A stretch of 64,000 nucleotides of DNA from JBLIRR01 sp049472395 (lineage in GTDB: Bacteria; SZUA-182; DTGQ01; JBLIRR01): positions 253,567-317,566 of the forward strand of contig JBLIRR010000003.1 of the NCBI GenBank assembly GCA_049472395.1, read 5' to 3'. A program made the translations under genes and the position numbers. Positions 29,061 to 38,497 of this stretch are shown here, one piece after another; positions within the stretch are counted from its first letter, which is position 1, and each line of letters begins with the position of its first letter. Under the pieces are notes generated by a model. It ran no database searches and was not told where the DNA came from. It worked only from the letters and a program-made list of their open reading frames with translations.

Positions 29061-29154
29061 TGGCAATAACTATGAAAGAAGTATGTGAAGACCATAATCC
29101 AGTATAATAACCCGAAGGAAAAATGGAGCGTATGAACTGCGTGATAAAAATTTA

Positions 29155-30042
29155 TTAATTTTTACGTCCCTCAAATGTTCCCCCACCTAAGGGAATACCT
29201 TGTGCATATATAGATACGCTCCATGTCCCGGACAAAACATGGTAGTCGGCAATCTCGCCAGTAAAGGTTATTAAATATATATCTACTAAGGCGCTTATGG
29301 TGCATGTACCATTTGAATTTACAGTACCGCTCATTACACCGTCATACTGGGGATTGTTGACACTTGCAGCAGTACCGGTGATAGTGCCTTCGGAATCAAA
29401 AGTGAGAGTGAAGCTCCCTTCGTCATCACCACTATAGACTCCCGTATACACACCTGCATAGCATTCGAGAAGTGTGTTTTTAAGGTGACTCTCGGCTGTA
29501 TCACTCGAAACCAATATACTTGAGCCACTATCTGTGCCAAAATAGGCAAGGAGAAGAGCAGTATTCGGATCACTTTGGAAAGCGGTCGCAGTTTGGTGAA
29601 AATTAAGGTTACAGGGACAGTTTGGATTTGAGGCTTTTTCACGAGCCGCATCTGAGATCACAATGCCATTATTTGCATTTGCATCTGCATCCAAAGTAAG
29701 AAGAAGTGATGTAATGTTTTTTACAACACTATTTGTTTCATCACTGGCATTCGGATCTAGGTCTACGGGTGTCATTATGGATGAAGGTATACCAGTGCCG
29801 AGCAGAATACCATATCTATCATTCCCGATATAAAACATACATTCCTGACCAACTTCATATTCAAATTGCCCTTCAGAATCGGTTATACCTGTCTTACACC
29901 CACATTCATAATAAAGTCCCTGCACAGGGCTATCCCTGAATACGCCTGTTCGATATGGATCCGAAGTACCTTTATCTGTTGAACTTCCACCACAACTTAT
30001 AATTGAGAACGCAAAAAATAGAATAATTAATTTTTTTATCAT
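29155..30042 (-). CDS. Lipoprotein of unknown function
   Basis: A 295-residue protein with a lipoprotein signal (LIILFFAFSIISC, Cys17, then GGSS). After the linker, GVFRDSPVQGLYYECG and TDSEGQFEYEVGQ resemble a short beta domain seen repeatedly in large Gram-negative surface lipoproteins, where FxDxPVxGLxY is a common opening. The C-terminal half is Gly/Thr-rich with TFDSEGTITGTA and LSGTWS, suggesting beta-strands. Function is unknown. It is convergent with the preceding lipoprotein gene across the palindromic element. Confidence 0.75.
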   Translation of the reverse strand: MIKKLIILFFAFSIISCGGSSTDKGTSDPYRTGVFRDSPVQGLYYECGCKTGITDSEGQFEYEVGQECMFYIGNDRYGILLGTGIPSSIMTPVDLDPNASDETNSVVKNITSLLLTLDADANANNGIVISDAAREKASNPNCPCNLNFHQTATAFQSDPNTALLLAYFGTDSGSSILVSSDTAESHLKNTLLECYAGVYTGVYSGDDEGSFTLTFDSEGTITGTAASVNNPQYDGVMSGTVNSNGTCTISALVDIYLITFTGEIADYHVLSGTWSVSIYAQGIPLGGGTFEGRKN

Positions 30043-30117
30043 AATTTTTACCTCATTTATACTTAGTGTATATTTTAAGAATATTTATTTATTTTTATCG
30101 GTAGAAGTGATTCTGTG

Positions 30118-30168
30118 CACTACCCTTTTCCAAAAAGTCCTTCTCCTCTCCAATTGTCAAGGTGCCAT
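30118..30168 (-). pseudogene. 50-bp scrap of a yfiR gene
   Basis: This stretch matches 34628-34677 inside the intact yfiR-like gene almost base for base (CCCTTTTCCAAAAAG.CCTTCTCCTCTCCAATTGTCAAGGTGCCA, with few changes). It is joined directly to a copy of the sequence upstream of yfiR and the receptor gene. It is therefore what remains after about 450 bases of a duplicated yfiR were deleted. Confidence 0.8.
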
Positions 30169-30333
30169 GTCCCTTATATTACATTTAGAATACTTGTATT
30201 ACTCTATTTTTCCTATAAATATCGGCATTATAAAAAATCCCAACCTTTTATTTTCAATACTGCCGATATATAAATGTGGATTATATATTTTTTTTTAAGA
30301 ATATTGGGATGGCATGGGAGAGGGCGTAAAATA
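30169..30333 (+). repeat. Duplicated upstream region, copy 1
   Basis: Matches 35121-35281 along its whole length with scattered differences (CCCTTATATTRCATTT, CTTGTATTRCTCTATTTTT, ATATCGGCATTA, AAATCCCAACCTTTTATTTT). Both lie just upstream of near-identical receptor genes and so should carry their promoters. The ATATCGGCA and TGCCGATAT segments form a 9-base inverted repeat in this copy but not in the other. Confidence 0.8.
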
Positions 30334-32385
30334 ATGAAAGAAAAAATAATCATTCTTACTCTTTTTAGCCTATGGATCGGGCTTGCAGCTCCCTTTAAAT
30401 TCTCCTTTGCAGAAGGGACCTATGAGCCTTCGGACCTTATTTCTCTTGAGCTTGAGGAGCTTTTAGAGCTTAAAGTGCTCACTGCTACACGAAGACCTGA
30501 TTCAATTTATGAATCACCCGCAGCCATGTATGTGCTTACGCAAGAAGACATCCGCCGAAGCGGAATGACTCTCCTACCGGAGTGTTTACGGATGGTTCCC
30601 GGGATGCAGGTTGCCAGGATGTCTTCTTCTGATTGGGCCATAAGCTCACGCGGTTTCCAAAGGCAGTTTTCCAACAAGCTTTTAGTCTTGATGGATGGAC
30701 GAAGCATCTATACACCCATGTTTTCGGGAGTTTTTTGGGATACCTATGAGACCATAATGGAGGATATCGACCGCATAGAAGTGGTACGTGGCCCGGGAGG
30801 AACGCTGTGGGGAGCAAACGCGGTAAACGGCATTGTCAGCATTATGACAAAAAGCGCAGAGGAAACCCAGGGTCTTTTGGTGAGTATAGGGGGCGGTATG
30901 ATGGAGAAGGACTTTGGAGGAATTCGTTATGGAGGGACCATACGGCACGGGCTCTTTTACCGGCTTTTCTTCAAGTATGCGGAGAGGGATGAATTAATCA
31001 ATGAGTTTGAGGAAGGATGCAGAGACGATTGGATCGTAAGACGTGGTGGATACCGGATTGACTGGGACATCTCAGGCATCGATTCCCTCTCTCTCCAGGG
31101 AGACATGTATGAGGGCGATCTGGGCATTCCAGATAAAATAGCAGCAACTGAACCTCCCTATTACATCATTTCCGAAGGAGCTGCTTTTGATGGAAAGACA
31201 CTGCAGGTGAATTGGAAAAGATCATTCTCCGAAAGTTCCACTATGAGGCTTCAAGCTTACTATGATCAGCCAAGTGTTACATTTTCCCTTGGTCATGAGA
31301 AGCGGGATACCTATGATATAGATTTCCAACATACTGCTCAAATCGGTGACCGTCACGAGCTTATATGGGGGCTTGGCTACAGGATAAGCCTCAGTCAAAC
31401 TTGGCCGCAGTATGTCGTGCAATTTTCCAGCAATAAGGATGAGTATATTTTATATAGCTGTTTCCTTCAAGATAGAATTGCTCTGAAACTCGATAAATTA
31501 TATCTTACCCTCGGATCAAAATTCGAGCATAACAATTTGACAGGACTTGAATCACAGCCGAGCATGCGGCTCCTTTGGCATTCTCGGGAAAATCAAGCAT
31601 GTTGGGCTGCTGTATCCCGCGCGGTCAGAACTCCCGCACGGATAGAGAGGGAAATAGAGGTGCTTGGCGGAGTAGCGCCAATTCCTCCCCCTGCACCTTC
31701 CGGAACGCATGCGTATTATTATTTTTTGGGTGATCCAGAAGTGGATTCAGAATATTTAACCGCCTATGAGCTTGGATATCGTGCCAAAATAGGCGACCGG
31801 TGTTCCTTCGATATAGCGCTCTTTTACCATGACTATGATAATTTGATCATAGGGACGCCGGGGCCGATCTCTTTTGAAGCAGATGAATCAGCAGGACATC
31901 TCGTTGTCCCTCTCATTTTTCAAAATAAGGATGAGGGGGAAAGCTATGGGGGAGAGTGTGCAATCAACTGGCGCGTTTCGGACAGATGGAGGCTCACTCC
32001 CGGATATGCATGGCTCCATTCCAAGCAAGGGGTCTATCAAAGCGAAGATCTTGTAAAAGAGCCGCCTCATCGCGTGTATATCCGATCCTGGCTCAAGCTT
32101 GCCCGAAATATCGAATTTGACACCTCGCTCTACTATGTGGACCGCACCTCGGCAACTGATATATGGGATTCCATAACCAACACATTAGTAGAGGGTGATG
32201 ATATTCCGAGTTATATAAGGCTTGATATACGTCTTGGATGGCGCCCGTATGACAATCTCGAAATAAGTATGGTTGGACAGAATCTCACGGAAGAGCACCA
32301 TCTCGAAAACCCACCCACTTTTTTAGGTGAACAAAAGGGTGAAATCCCCCGAAGTTTCTATGGAAGTATGACATGGCGATTCTGA
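30334..32385 (+). CDS. TonB-dependent receptor-like outer-membrane protein B
   Basis: A 683-residue protein. The signal peptide IIILTLFSLWIGLAAP ends near FAEG. A plug domain contains ECLRMVPGMQVARM and IEVVRGPGGTLWGANAVNG. The barrel ends in YGSMTWRF with a C-terminal Phe, as needed for outer-membrane insertion. The start at 30334 matches receptor C, which aligns end to end with high identity. Variation clusters near residues 315-365 and 430-480, likely surface loops. It is convergent with a sensor kinase gene. Its upstream region carries a deleted copy of yfiR, so it is one half of a segmental duplication. The ligand is unknown. Confidence 0.88.
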   Translation: MKEKIIILTLFSLWIGLAAPFKFSFAEGTYEPSDLISLELEELLELKVLTATRRPDSIYESPAAMYVLTQEDIRRSGMTLLPECLRMVPGMQVARMSSSDWAISSRGFQRQFSNKLLVLMDGRSIYTPMFSGVFWDTYETIMEDIDRIEVVRGPGGTLWGANAVNGIVSIMTKSAEETQGLLVSIGGGMMEKDFGGIRYGGTIRHGLFYRLFFKYAERDELINEFEEGCRDDWIVRRGGYRIDWDISGIDSLSLQGDMYEGDLGIPDKIAATEPPYYIISEGAAFDGKTLQVNWKRSFSESSTMRLQAYYDQPSVTFSLGHEKRDTYDIDFQHTAQIGDRHELIWGLGYRISLSQTWPQYVVQFSSNKDEYILYSCFLQDRIALKLDKLYLTLGSKFEHNNLTGLESQPSMRLLWHSRENQACWAAVSRAVRTPARIEREIEVLGGVAPIPPPAPSGTHAYYYFLGDPEVDSEYLTAYELGYRAKIGDRCSFDIALFYHDYDNLIIGTPGPISFEADESAGHLVVPLIFQNKDEGESYGGECAINWRVSDRWRLTPGYAWLHSKQGVYQSEDLVKEPPHRVYIRSWLKLARNIEFDTSLYYVDRTSATDIWDSITNTLVEGDDIPSYIRLDIRLGWRPYDNLEISMVGQNLTEEHHLENPPTFLGEQKGEIPRSFYGSMTWRF

Positions 32386-32442
32386 TGAATCTTATAATTT
32401 GAGTGAAAAATAATAAAGAAAATTTTTAGAAAAAGGGTTTCT

Positions 32443-34464
32443 TTAGAGAGTGTGTGATTTCCCGTTTCGTTTCTGCACTGTTTTGAAAGGCAGCTCAAGT
32501 TTAAATGTAGCCCCCTGACCTTCTCCTTTACTCTGACATGTGAGTGCTCCTCCCATCCCCCTGGCAGCATTAGCTGCACTGTGCAATCCAAATCCATGGC
32601 CATCTTTTTTCGTTGTGAATCCATGACAAAATAGCTGTTTCATACTCTCCTTCGATATCCCTATCCCATTGTCGATGACCTCGACGGAGACACGCTCTTT
32701 GTCGATCTTTCGGGTGCGCACGGTCAATATTTTATCCATTACGTTAGTGTATTTAAGGGCATCTTTGGCATTACTCACTAAATTTATTATGATCTCCATC
32801 ACTTTATGACGATCTAGGAGGAAAGGCTCAATGGTCTCTAACTCGCATTTCACTGTCACCCCCGTCCTTTTTAGTCCTTCCGCATTTACCTGGATAGCAT
32901 AATCAATCAAGTCGGCAAGAGATGCTATTTCTTGTAATTCCGACGGCTTAGCATGTGATTGCTGAATAGATATAATCTGTATTATGTGCTGAATGTGGTG
33001 GGATAAATCCTCAATCATTGCTCCCACGTTTTTCTGTTCCTCAATAAGACGTCTGGTTAATTCAAAGAGATAAAGGGGCAACTTTTTCCCCTTTTTATCA
33101 TACGTAATGAACTCACCAAGATCATTGATATGTTCTTCCACGATCTCAACAATCTTGCCAAGTTTTATGACCTTTGAATTGATATTTTCTTCCCTGAGGG
33201 CCGAGGTAATCGTATTCACGCTGTTGAGCACATTTCCCACATTATGGAGGACTGTAGTTGCCACCTCAGCCATTCCAGCCATCCTCGCAGTGCTGATAAG
33301 CTCATTATGTGTCCTTTCAAGCTCAGCTTCAGCCTCTTTACGTTCGGTGATGTCGGTATGTATTCCGAGAAGGGCAGTAATTTCGCCTGATTTGTCTTTA
33401 ACGGCATTCGCCCTGAGCAAAACAGGGATCCGACGCCCATCTTTCGCTACCATTTCCAGCTCTCCCGACCACGAACCGCCTGACATAATTGTGGTAAATA
33501 TCTCACGAGCAGTGCCGGTGTCGTCATAAATGATCGATGAGCCATGCTCGGTGTCAAACTCTTCCAGGGAATACCCAAATAACTCAGTAAAGGCTTGATT
33601 TTGATATAAATGTTTCCCATTGGGATCAGATATTCCGATGGCATCCGAGCTGCTTTCAACCGCTTTTTTAATCCTGAGCAGCTCTTCATTGGCTTCAGTA
33701 AGCCGAGCTGTGCGCTCTTTGACCATCTCCTCCAGATTATCACGGTGTCGCTTTAATTCCTCCTCTCTATCCTGGATGCGCTTCATCATTGTGTTAAAGG
33801 AATCGATGAGCAGGCCAATCTCATCATTGCCATGTCTTATCTCCCGTATGGAATAATCATTGTTTTTTGAGACATTCCGGGCTGTCTGGGCCAATCCCAG
33901 AATCGGCTCGGATATGATCTTCTGGAACTGCAATGAAATGAAATATGTCACTAAAATAGAGATTAAAATGATCAGCCCGATAACGCCAATATTTCGCATA
34001 AGCATGGCATTGATTGCATGCAGGTCTGCCTCCATATAGATTGCGCCGATCATTTCCGTATCATGAAGGACCTGTTTGCACAGAATTAAGCGGTTATCAT
34101 CAAAATAGTGATAGTCCCTCTCGCAGAGGGAGGACTCTCGTGGGCTTTGTGTAGTGGAACGATTGTAGGTCGCGAGCACGTTCCCCTCTTTGTTATACAC
34201 GCACGCAAAGAGAACAGATGAGGCTGCTTTCAATGAGGCGAGCATTTCCCCGGCATCTTCAGGATCATTGAATATGAGGGCTGCCTTACAGTTACTGCCG
34301 ATAATCTCCGCCTGACAGAATAAATTATTGACCATTTCTCTCCTCAATATAATCTGCTCATAGAGAATAAATACACCGCCCGCATACACGAGGGCCATGA
34401 TTGTTGTCACCATGATAATCCCGATGAGCTTACGCCTGATTGTTACATCCTGTAAAAACGACAT
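32443..34464 (-). CDS. CHASE8-like/HAMP/PAS histidine kinase with HNVGN H-box
   Basis: A 673-residue inner-membrane kinase. TM1 lies near 12-34, followed by a periplasmic CHASE8-like sensor (IIGSNCKAALIFND is typical) and TM2 near 160-182. Then come HAMP (ISEPILGLAQ onward), a coiled coil, a PAS/PAC domain (about 265-375), the H-box TTVLHNVGNVLNS with His407, and HATPase motifs NLVSNAKDAL, DNGIGI and HGFGLHSA. The H-box is the same unusual type as in the kinase at 23915. The yfiR-like gene begins the operon 10 bases upstream. CHASE8 and YfiR proteins recur together in c-di-GMP signalling. Here no GGDEF or response regulator gene follows, so the partner is unknown. Confidence 0.9.
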   Translation of the reverse strand: MSFLQDVTIRRKLIGIIMVTTIMALVYAGGVFILYEQIILRREMVNNLFCQAEIIGSNCKAALIFNDPEDAGEMLASLKAASSVLFACVYNKEGNVLATYNRSTTQSPRESSLCERDYHYFDDNRLILCKQVLHDTEMIGAIYMEADLHAINAMLMRNIGVIGLIILISILVTYFISLQFQKIISEPILGLAQTARNVSKNNDYSIREIRHGNDEIGLLIDSFNTMMKRIQDREEELKRHRDNLEEMVKERTARLTEANEELLRIKKAVESSSDAIGISDPNGKHLYQNQAFTELFGYSLEEFDTEHGSSIIYDDTGTAREIFTTIMSGGSWSGELEMVAKDGRRIPVLLRANAVKDKSGEITALLGIHTDITERKEAEAELERTHNELISTARMAGMAEVATTVLHNVGNVLNSVNTITSALREENINSKVIKLGKIVEIVEEHINDLGEFITYDKKGKKLPLYLFELTRRLIEEQKNVGAMIEDLSHHIQHIIQIISIQQSHAKPSELQEIASLADLIDYAIQVNAEGLKRTGVTVKCELETIEPFLLDRHKVMEIIINLVSNAKDALKYTNVMDKILTVRTRKIDKERVSVEVIDNGIGISKESMKQLFCHGFTTKKDGHGFGLHSAANAARGMGGALTCQSKGEGQGATFKLELPFKTVQKRNGKSHTL

Positions 34465-34474
34465 GGTCTCCCTC

Positions 34475-35110
34475 TTATTCCTCTTTCTCCTTAATGACTC
34501 TCTTGGTAATGACTCTCTTGGCCATTCTTAACACACTGGACCTTATATGAAAGCCCGCTTCCTCAGCAGCACAATTGTTTATTTCAAATTTCACCTTCTC
34601 ATTTTCCATAACAAAATTGATCATACCACCCTTTTCCAAAAAGCCCTTCTCCTCTCCAATTGTCAAGGTGCCACGTCCTTTGAGCAAAGGGCGCAATTGA
34701 GCAAAGTCAATTCCTTCCTCAGGACAAATCAACACTACCGCATAGTCTCTAAGAGTCCCTACCTGCATTTTTTCCCCGTCATCATATGCCTTCTTCTTGA
34801 GAATGTTCTCTTTGGCCAATCGGTGTATTTCTATTTTTTTACCGTCAACAACTTTCCCCTTAAAAATTTTATTAATCGAATTATACGCATCTGTACCGAG
34901 CACTCCAATGGTAATTGTTCTTTTTTCTGTGTCGGCTGAGACATCAGATGGCCACTCAATAAATTGCAGTAGTTTAAAGACAATAGCTGCTTTTACATCA
35001 TGTTCATATGCGGCGCCATTTTTTCCCCACAAGGCATGACACATCAGAAGGATTGACATCCCCGCCACGATGAAAGTGATGAGACATTGATTTAATTTGT
35101 TTCGATCCAT
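34475..35110 (-). CDS. YfiR-family (DUF4154) periplasmic protein
   Basis: 211 residues from ATG 35110 (a GTG at 35122 is possible). A signal peptide (CLITFIVAGMSILLM) precedes a DUF4154 domain: VKAAIVFKLLQFIEWP, TIGVLGTDAY, VVLICPEEGID, GRGTLTIGEEKGFLEKGGMINFV and the terminal SSVLRMAKRVI. YfiR represses the diguanylate cyclase YfiN from the periplasm in Pseudomonas. By analogy this protein may gate the CHASE8-containing kinase encoded 10 bases downstream. It is divergent from receptor C. A 50-base remnant of a second copy lies at 30118. Confidence 0.87.
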   Translation of the reverse strand: MDRNKLNQCLITFIVAGMSILLMCHALWGKNGAAYEHDVKAAIVFKLLQFIEWPSDVSADTEKRTITIGVLGTDAYNSINKIFKGKVVDGKKIEIHRLAKENILKKKAYDDGEKMQVGTLRDYAVVLICPEEGIDFAQLRPLLKGRGTLTIGEEKGFLEKGGMINFVMENEKVKFEINNCAAEEAGFHIRSSVLRMAKRVITKRVIKEKEE

Positions 35111-35120
35111 CAACGAAGGC

Positions 35121-35281
35121 ACATTCCCTTATATTGCATTTTGATTACTTGTATTGCTCTATTTTTATTATAAATATCGGCATTAGAAAAAAATCCCAAC
35201 CTTTTATTTTTAATACTACCGATAAATAAATGGAGATTATATACTTTTTTTTAAAAATATTGGTTTGGAATGCCTCAAATA
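35121..35281 (+). repeat. Duplicated upstream region, copy 2
   Basis: Counterpart of 30169-30333, here in its presumably original setting between yfiR and receptor C. It must contain the divergent promoters. It keeps the ATATCGGCATTA motif but has lost the matching half of the dyad. Confidence 0.8.
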
Positions 35282-37333
35282 ATGAAAAAAAAAATAATCA
35301 TTCTTACTCTTTTTTGCCTATGGATCGGGCTTGCAGCTCCCTCTAAATTCGCCTTTGCAGAAGGCACCTATGAGCCTTCGGACCTTATTTCTCTTGAGCT
35401 TGAGGAGCTTTTAGAGCTTAAAGTGCTCACCGCCACAAGAAGACCTGATTCAATATATGAATCACCCGCGGCCGTGTATGTGCTTACGCAAGAGGATATT
35501 CGTCGAAGCGGCATGACTCTCTTACCGGAGTGTTTACGGATGGTTCCCGGGATGCAGGTTGCCCGGATGTCTTCTTCTGATTGGGCCATAAGCTCACGCG
35601 GTTTCCAAAGGCAATATTCCAACAAGCTTTTAGTCTTGATTGATGGACGAAGCATTTACACACCCCTGTTTTCGGGAGTTTTTTGGGACACATATGAGAC
35701 CATAATGGAGGATATCGACCGCATAGAAGTGGTACGTGGCCCGGGAGGAGCGCTGTGGGGAGCAAACGCGGTAAACGGCATTGTCAGCATTGTGACAAAA
35801 AGCGCAGAGGAAACCCAGGGTTTTTTGGTGAGCATGGGAGGTGGTATGATGGAGAAAGGCTTGGGAGGGATTCGTTATGGCGGTACCTTACGGCAAGGGC
35901 TCTACTACCGGCTTTTCTTCAAATATGCGGAGAGGGATGAATTAATCAACGCGTCTGAGGAAGGATGCAGAGACGAGTGGATCGCACGACGTGGCGGATA
36001 CCGGATTGATTGGGACATCTCAGGCATCGATTCCCTCTCCCTCAAAGGAGATATTTATGAAGGTGATCTGGGCATTCCCTTTAAATTAGCAACAACTGCA
36101 CCTCCCTATTACGTCATTTCCGAAGGAGCTGCTTTTGATGGAAAGACAATGCAGGTGAGTTGGAAAAGATCATTCTCCGAAAGCTCCACCATGACGCTTC
36201 AAGCCCACTATGATGATGATGACCGTATATTTCCCCTTGGTGATCAGGATCTGGACACCTATGATATAGATTTCCAACATAGTACTGAAATAGGTCACCG
36301 TCACGAGCTTATGTGGGGGCTCGGATACAGGGCAAGCCTCTTTGAATTCCGGCCGGAGAATGTCCTGGAATTTTACAATAATAAGGATGAGTATATTTTA
36401 TATAGCTGTTTCCTTCAAGATAGAATTGCTCTGAAACTCGACAGGTTGTATCTTACCCTTGGATCAAAATTCGAGCATAACAATTCGACAGGATTTGAGT
36501 CACAACCGAGCATCCGGCTCCTTTGGCATTGCCGGAAAAATCAAGCATGTTGGGCTGCCCTATCCCGCGCGGTCAGGACACCCGCACGGATAGAGAGGGA
36601 TATACAGGTACTTGCCGGAGTAGCTCCCATTCCTCCCCCTGCACCTTCAGGAACTCATGCGTATTATTATTTTTTGGGTGATACAGAAGTGGATTCAGAG
36701 GATTTAACTGCCTATGAGCTTGGATATCGTGCCAAAATAGGCGACAGGTGTTCCTTCGATATAGCGCTCTTTTACCATGACTATGATAATTTGATAATTG
36801 GTACGCCAGGGCGAATCGATTTTGAAGAGGATGAATCAGCAGGACACCTCGTTGTCCCCCTCATCTTTAAAAATGAAGATGAGGGGGAAAGCTATGGGGC
36901 AGAGCTTGCAATCAACTGGCGCGTTTCGGACAAATGGAGGATCACTCCCGGATATACATACCTCTATTCCAAGCAAGGGGTCTATCAAAGTGAAAATTTT
37001 ATTAAAGAGCCGCCTCATAGAGTGTATATCCGATCCTGGCTCAACCTTGCCCGAAATTTCGAATGTGACACCTCGCTCTACTATGTAGACAACACATCGG
37101 CAACTGATTTATGGGATCCCATAACGAACACATTAGTAGAGGGTGATGATATTCCCAGTTATATAAGGCTTGATATACGTCTTGGATGGCGCCCATATAA
37201 AAATCTCGAAATAAGTATGATAGGACAGAATCTTACGGAAGAGCACCATCTCGAGAACCCACCCACTTTTTTGGGTGAACAAAAAGGTGAAATCCCCCGA
37301 AGTTTCTATGGAAGTATGACATGGCGATTTTGA
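35282..37333 (+). CDS. TonB-dependent receptor-like outer-membrane protein C
   Basis: 683 residues, the same length as receptor B. The signal peptide IIILTLFCLWIGLAAP, the plug motif IEVVRGPGGALWGANAVNG and the C-terminal YGSMTWRF are shared. Differences from B concentrate near residues 315-365, where HYDDDDRIFPLGDQD replaces YYDQPSVTFSLGHEK. That pattern suggests loop diversification after duplication. The TGA stop at 37331-37333 directly abuts the stop of the convergent ATPase gene, leaving no room for a terminator. It is divergent from the yfiR-kinase operon, so the receptor and sensor are probably co-regulated. Confidence 0.88.
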   Translation: MKKKIIILTLFCLWIGLAAPSKFAFAEGTYEPSDLISLELEELLELKVLTATRRPDSIYESPAAVYVLTQEDIRRSGMTLLPECLRMVPGMQVARMSSSDWAISSRGFQRQYSNKLLVLIDGRSIYTPLFSGVFWDTYETIMEDIDRIEVVRGPGGALWGANAVNGIVSIVTKSAEETQGFLVSMGGGMMEKGLGGIRYGGTLRQGLYYRLFFKYAERDELINASEEGCRDEWIARRGGYRIDWDISGIDSLSLKGDIYEGDLGIPFKLATTAPPYYVISEGAAFDGKTMQVSWKRSFSESSTMTLQAHYDDDDRIFPLGDQDLDTYDIDFQHSTEIGHRHELMWGLGYRASLFEFRPENVLEFYNNKDEYILYSCFLQDRIALKLDRLYLTLGSKFEHNNSTGFESQPSIRLLWHCRKNQACWAALSRAVRTPARIERDIQVLAGVAPIPPPAPSGTHAYYYFLGDTEVDSEDLTAYELGYRAKIGDRCSFDIALFYHDYDNLIIGTPGRIDFEEDESAGHLVVPLIFKNEDEGESYGAELAINWRVSDKWRITPGYTYLYSKQGVYQSENFIKEPPHRVYIRSWLNLARNFECDTSLYYVDNTSATDLWDPITNTLVEGDDIPSYIRLDIRLGWRPYKNLEISMIGQNLTEEHHLENPPTFLGEQKGEIPRSFYGSMTWRF

Positions 37334-38497
37334 TTATCCGGATTCATCTATTTGCCATTCTCCTTGCCATAATCTTTGAATAAAATCGCTATATGGTAAA
37401 ATAAGTATACCATCTTTTGTAAGCCGAGCTTTTTTTACTAATGATACTACAATAAGCTGTTGTACTCTAGGATAATCTTTTTTAAATTGAATCAATCCCT
37501 TAAGGTCATTCGATGTTATATTTTCCTTACTTTTTGCTTCAATAGCAATTTTAGCATTGCCAAGAATGAAATCTACTTCAATACCAGTAGTAAGTCGCCA
37601 GTAAGAGATGTCATAAAATTTTTCAGTATATCGACTATGAGCGGAAAGCTCATGGAATATCCAGTTTTCAAAAGCTTTTCCAAATAATTCGGAACCATAT
37701 TGAATATGTCCACGTTTTGCCAAATAATTAACGACTCCTACATCTCTGAAATAAAATTTTGGTGCATGTATAGTTCGTCTCTTAGGCCGGTACGTAAAGG
37801 CTGGGAGAAATGCTCCGATCAATGTATCAACTAATATACCGAAATGATCTCGCACAGTAGAAACTGACACTCCGCATTCACGAGCAATATTTGAGAGGTT
37901 GGTTATTTCTGTATCCCCAATAGCGGCTATACGTAAAAAATCTGAAAATACAGGTAAATTTCTTATTAATCCCTCTTGAAGTATTTCCTCACGTAAGTAA
38001 TCCTCAACATAACTTTGAATAGCACGCAAAGGTGTCTCATTGTCATAATGATTTGGTAGGGGTCCGGCATTACACATATGTTTTAGGTCAAAAGCATCCC
38101 CTATTTCTTTGCTAATAAGCCCAAGTAATTCGTATCTTATTGCCCTGCCTCCAAGGAGATTAGCATGTCCCTTTCGTACTTTCCGAGCGCTCGATCCACA
38201 TAAGATAAATATTTGATTTTTTTCCTGAATAAGATAATGGATTTCATTTAGCAATATAGGTGCTTTTTGGATTTCATCAACAACTACCAATTTAGTAGAA
38301 TCTAAGGCCATAATTTCTTCTCTGAATGATGAAGGGTGTTGGAGGTAGCCCATTAATACATCGGTTTTTAGTAGATCAATTCTCAATGCATCTGGATAGT
38401 ATCGTTTTAATAGGGTAGTTTTACCTGTTTGTCGGGGACCCCAAAGAAAAAGGCTTTGTTTCGGATTTTTAGGTAATTTAAGGAGCCTTTTATACAT
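37334..38497 (-). CDS. DUF4143-type AAA ATPase
   Basis: A 387-residue orphan ATPase. Walker A is GPRQTGKTT (residues 20-28), Walker B is VVVDEIQKAP, and the sensor-like ILCGSSARKVRKG and GGRAIRYELLG motifs follow. A C-terminal DUF4143 segment (FYFRDVGVVNYLAKRG, ENWIFHEL, EVDFILGNAKIAIEAKS) has a nuclease-like fold. The family is widespread, often multi-copy and without an agreed role. The gene sits between receptor C and the decayed fourth receptor, so it may have been inserted into the receptor array. A fossil of the same family lies at 3439. Confidence 0.87.
   Translation of the reverse strand: MYKRLLKLPKNPKQSLFLWGPRQTGKTTLLKRYYPDALRIDLLKTDVLMGYLQHPSSFREEIMALDSTKLVVVDEIQKAPILLNEIHYLIQEKNQIFILCGSSARKVRKGHANLLGGRAIRYELLGLISKEIGDAFDLKHMCNAGPLPNHYDNETPLRAIQSYVEDYLREEILQEGLIRNLPVFSDFLRIAAIGDTEITNLSNIARECGVSVSTVRDHFGILVDTLIGAFLPAFTYRPKRRTIHAPKFYFRDVGVVNYLAKRGHIQYGSELFGKAFENWIFHELSAHSRYTEKFYDISYWRLTTGIEVDFILGNAKIAIEAKSKENITSNDLKGLIQFKKDYPRVQQLIVVSLVKKARLTKDGILILPYSDFIQRLWQGEWQIDESG

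Noticed and set aside
30107..30298. 63-codon frame upstream of receptor B
   Set aside because: It crosses the antisense yfiR scrap and the duplicated promoter region and has no gene-like start.
35160..35240. Sigma28-type promoters around GCCGATA motifs
   Set aside because: The -10-like GCCGATA is present, but no TAAA -35 box occurs at the required distance on either strand.
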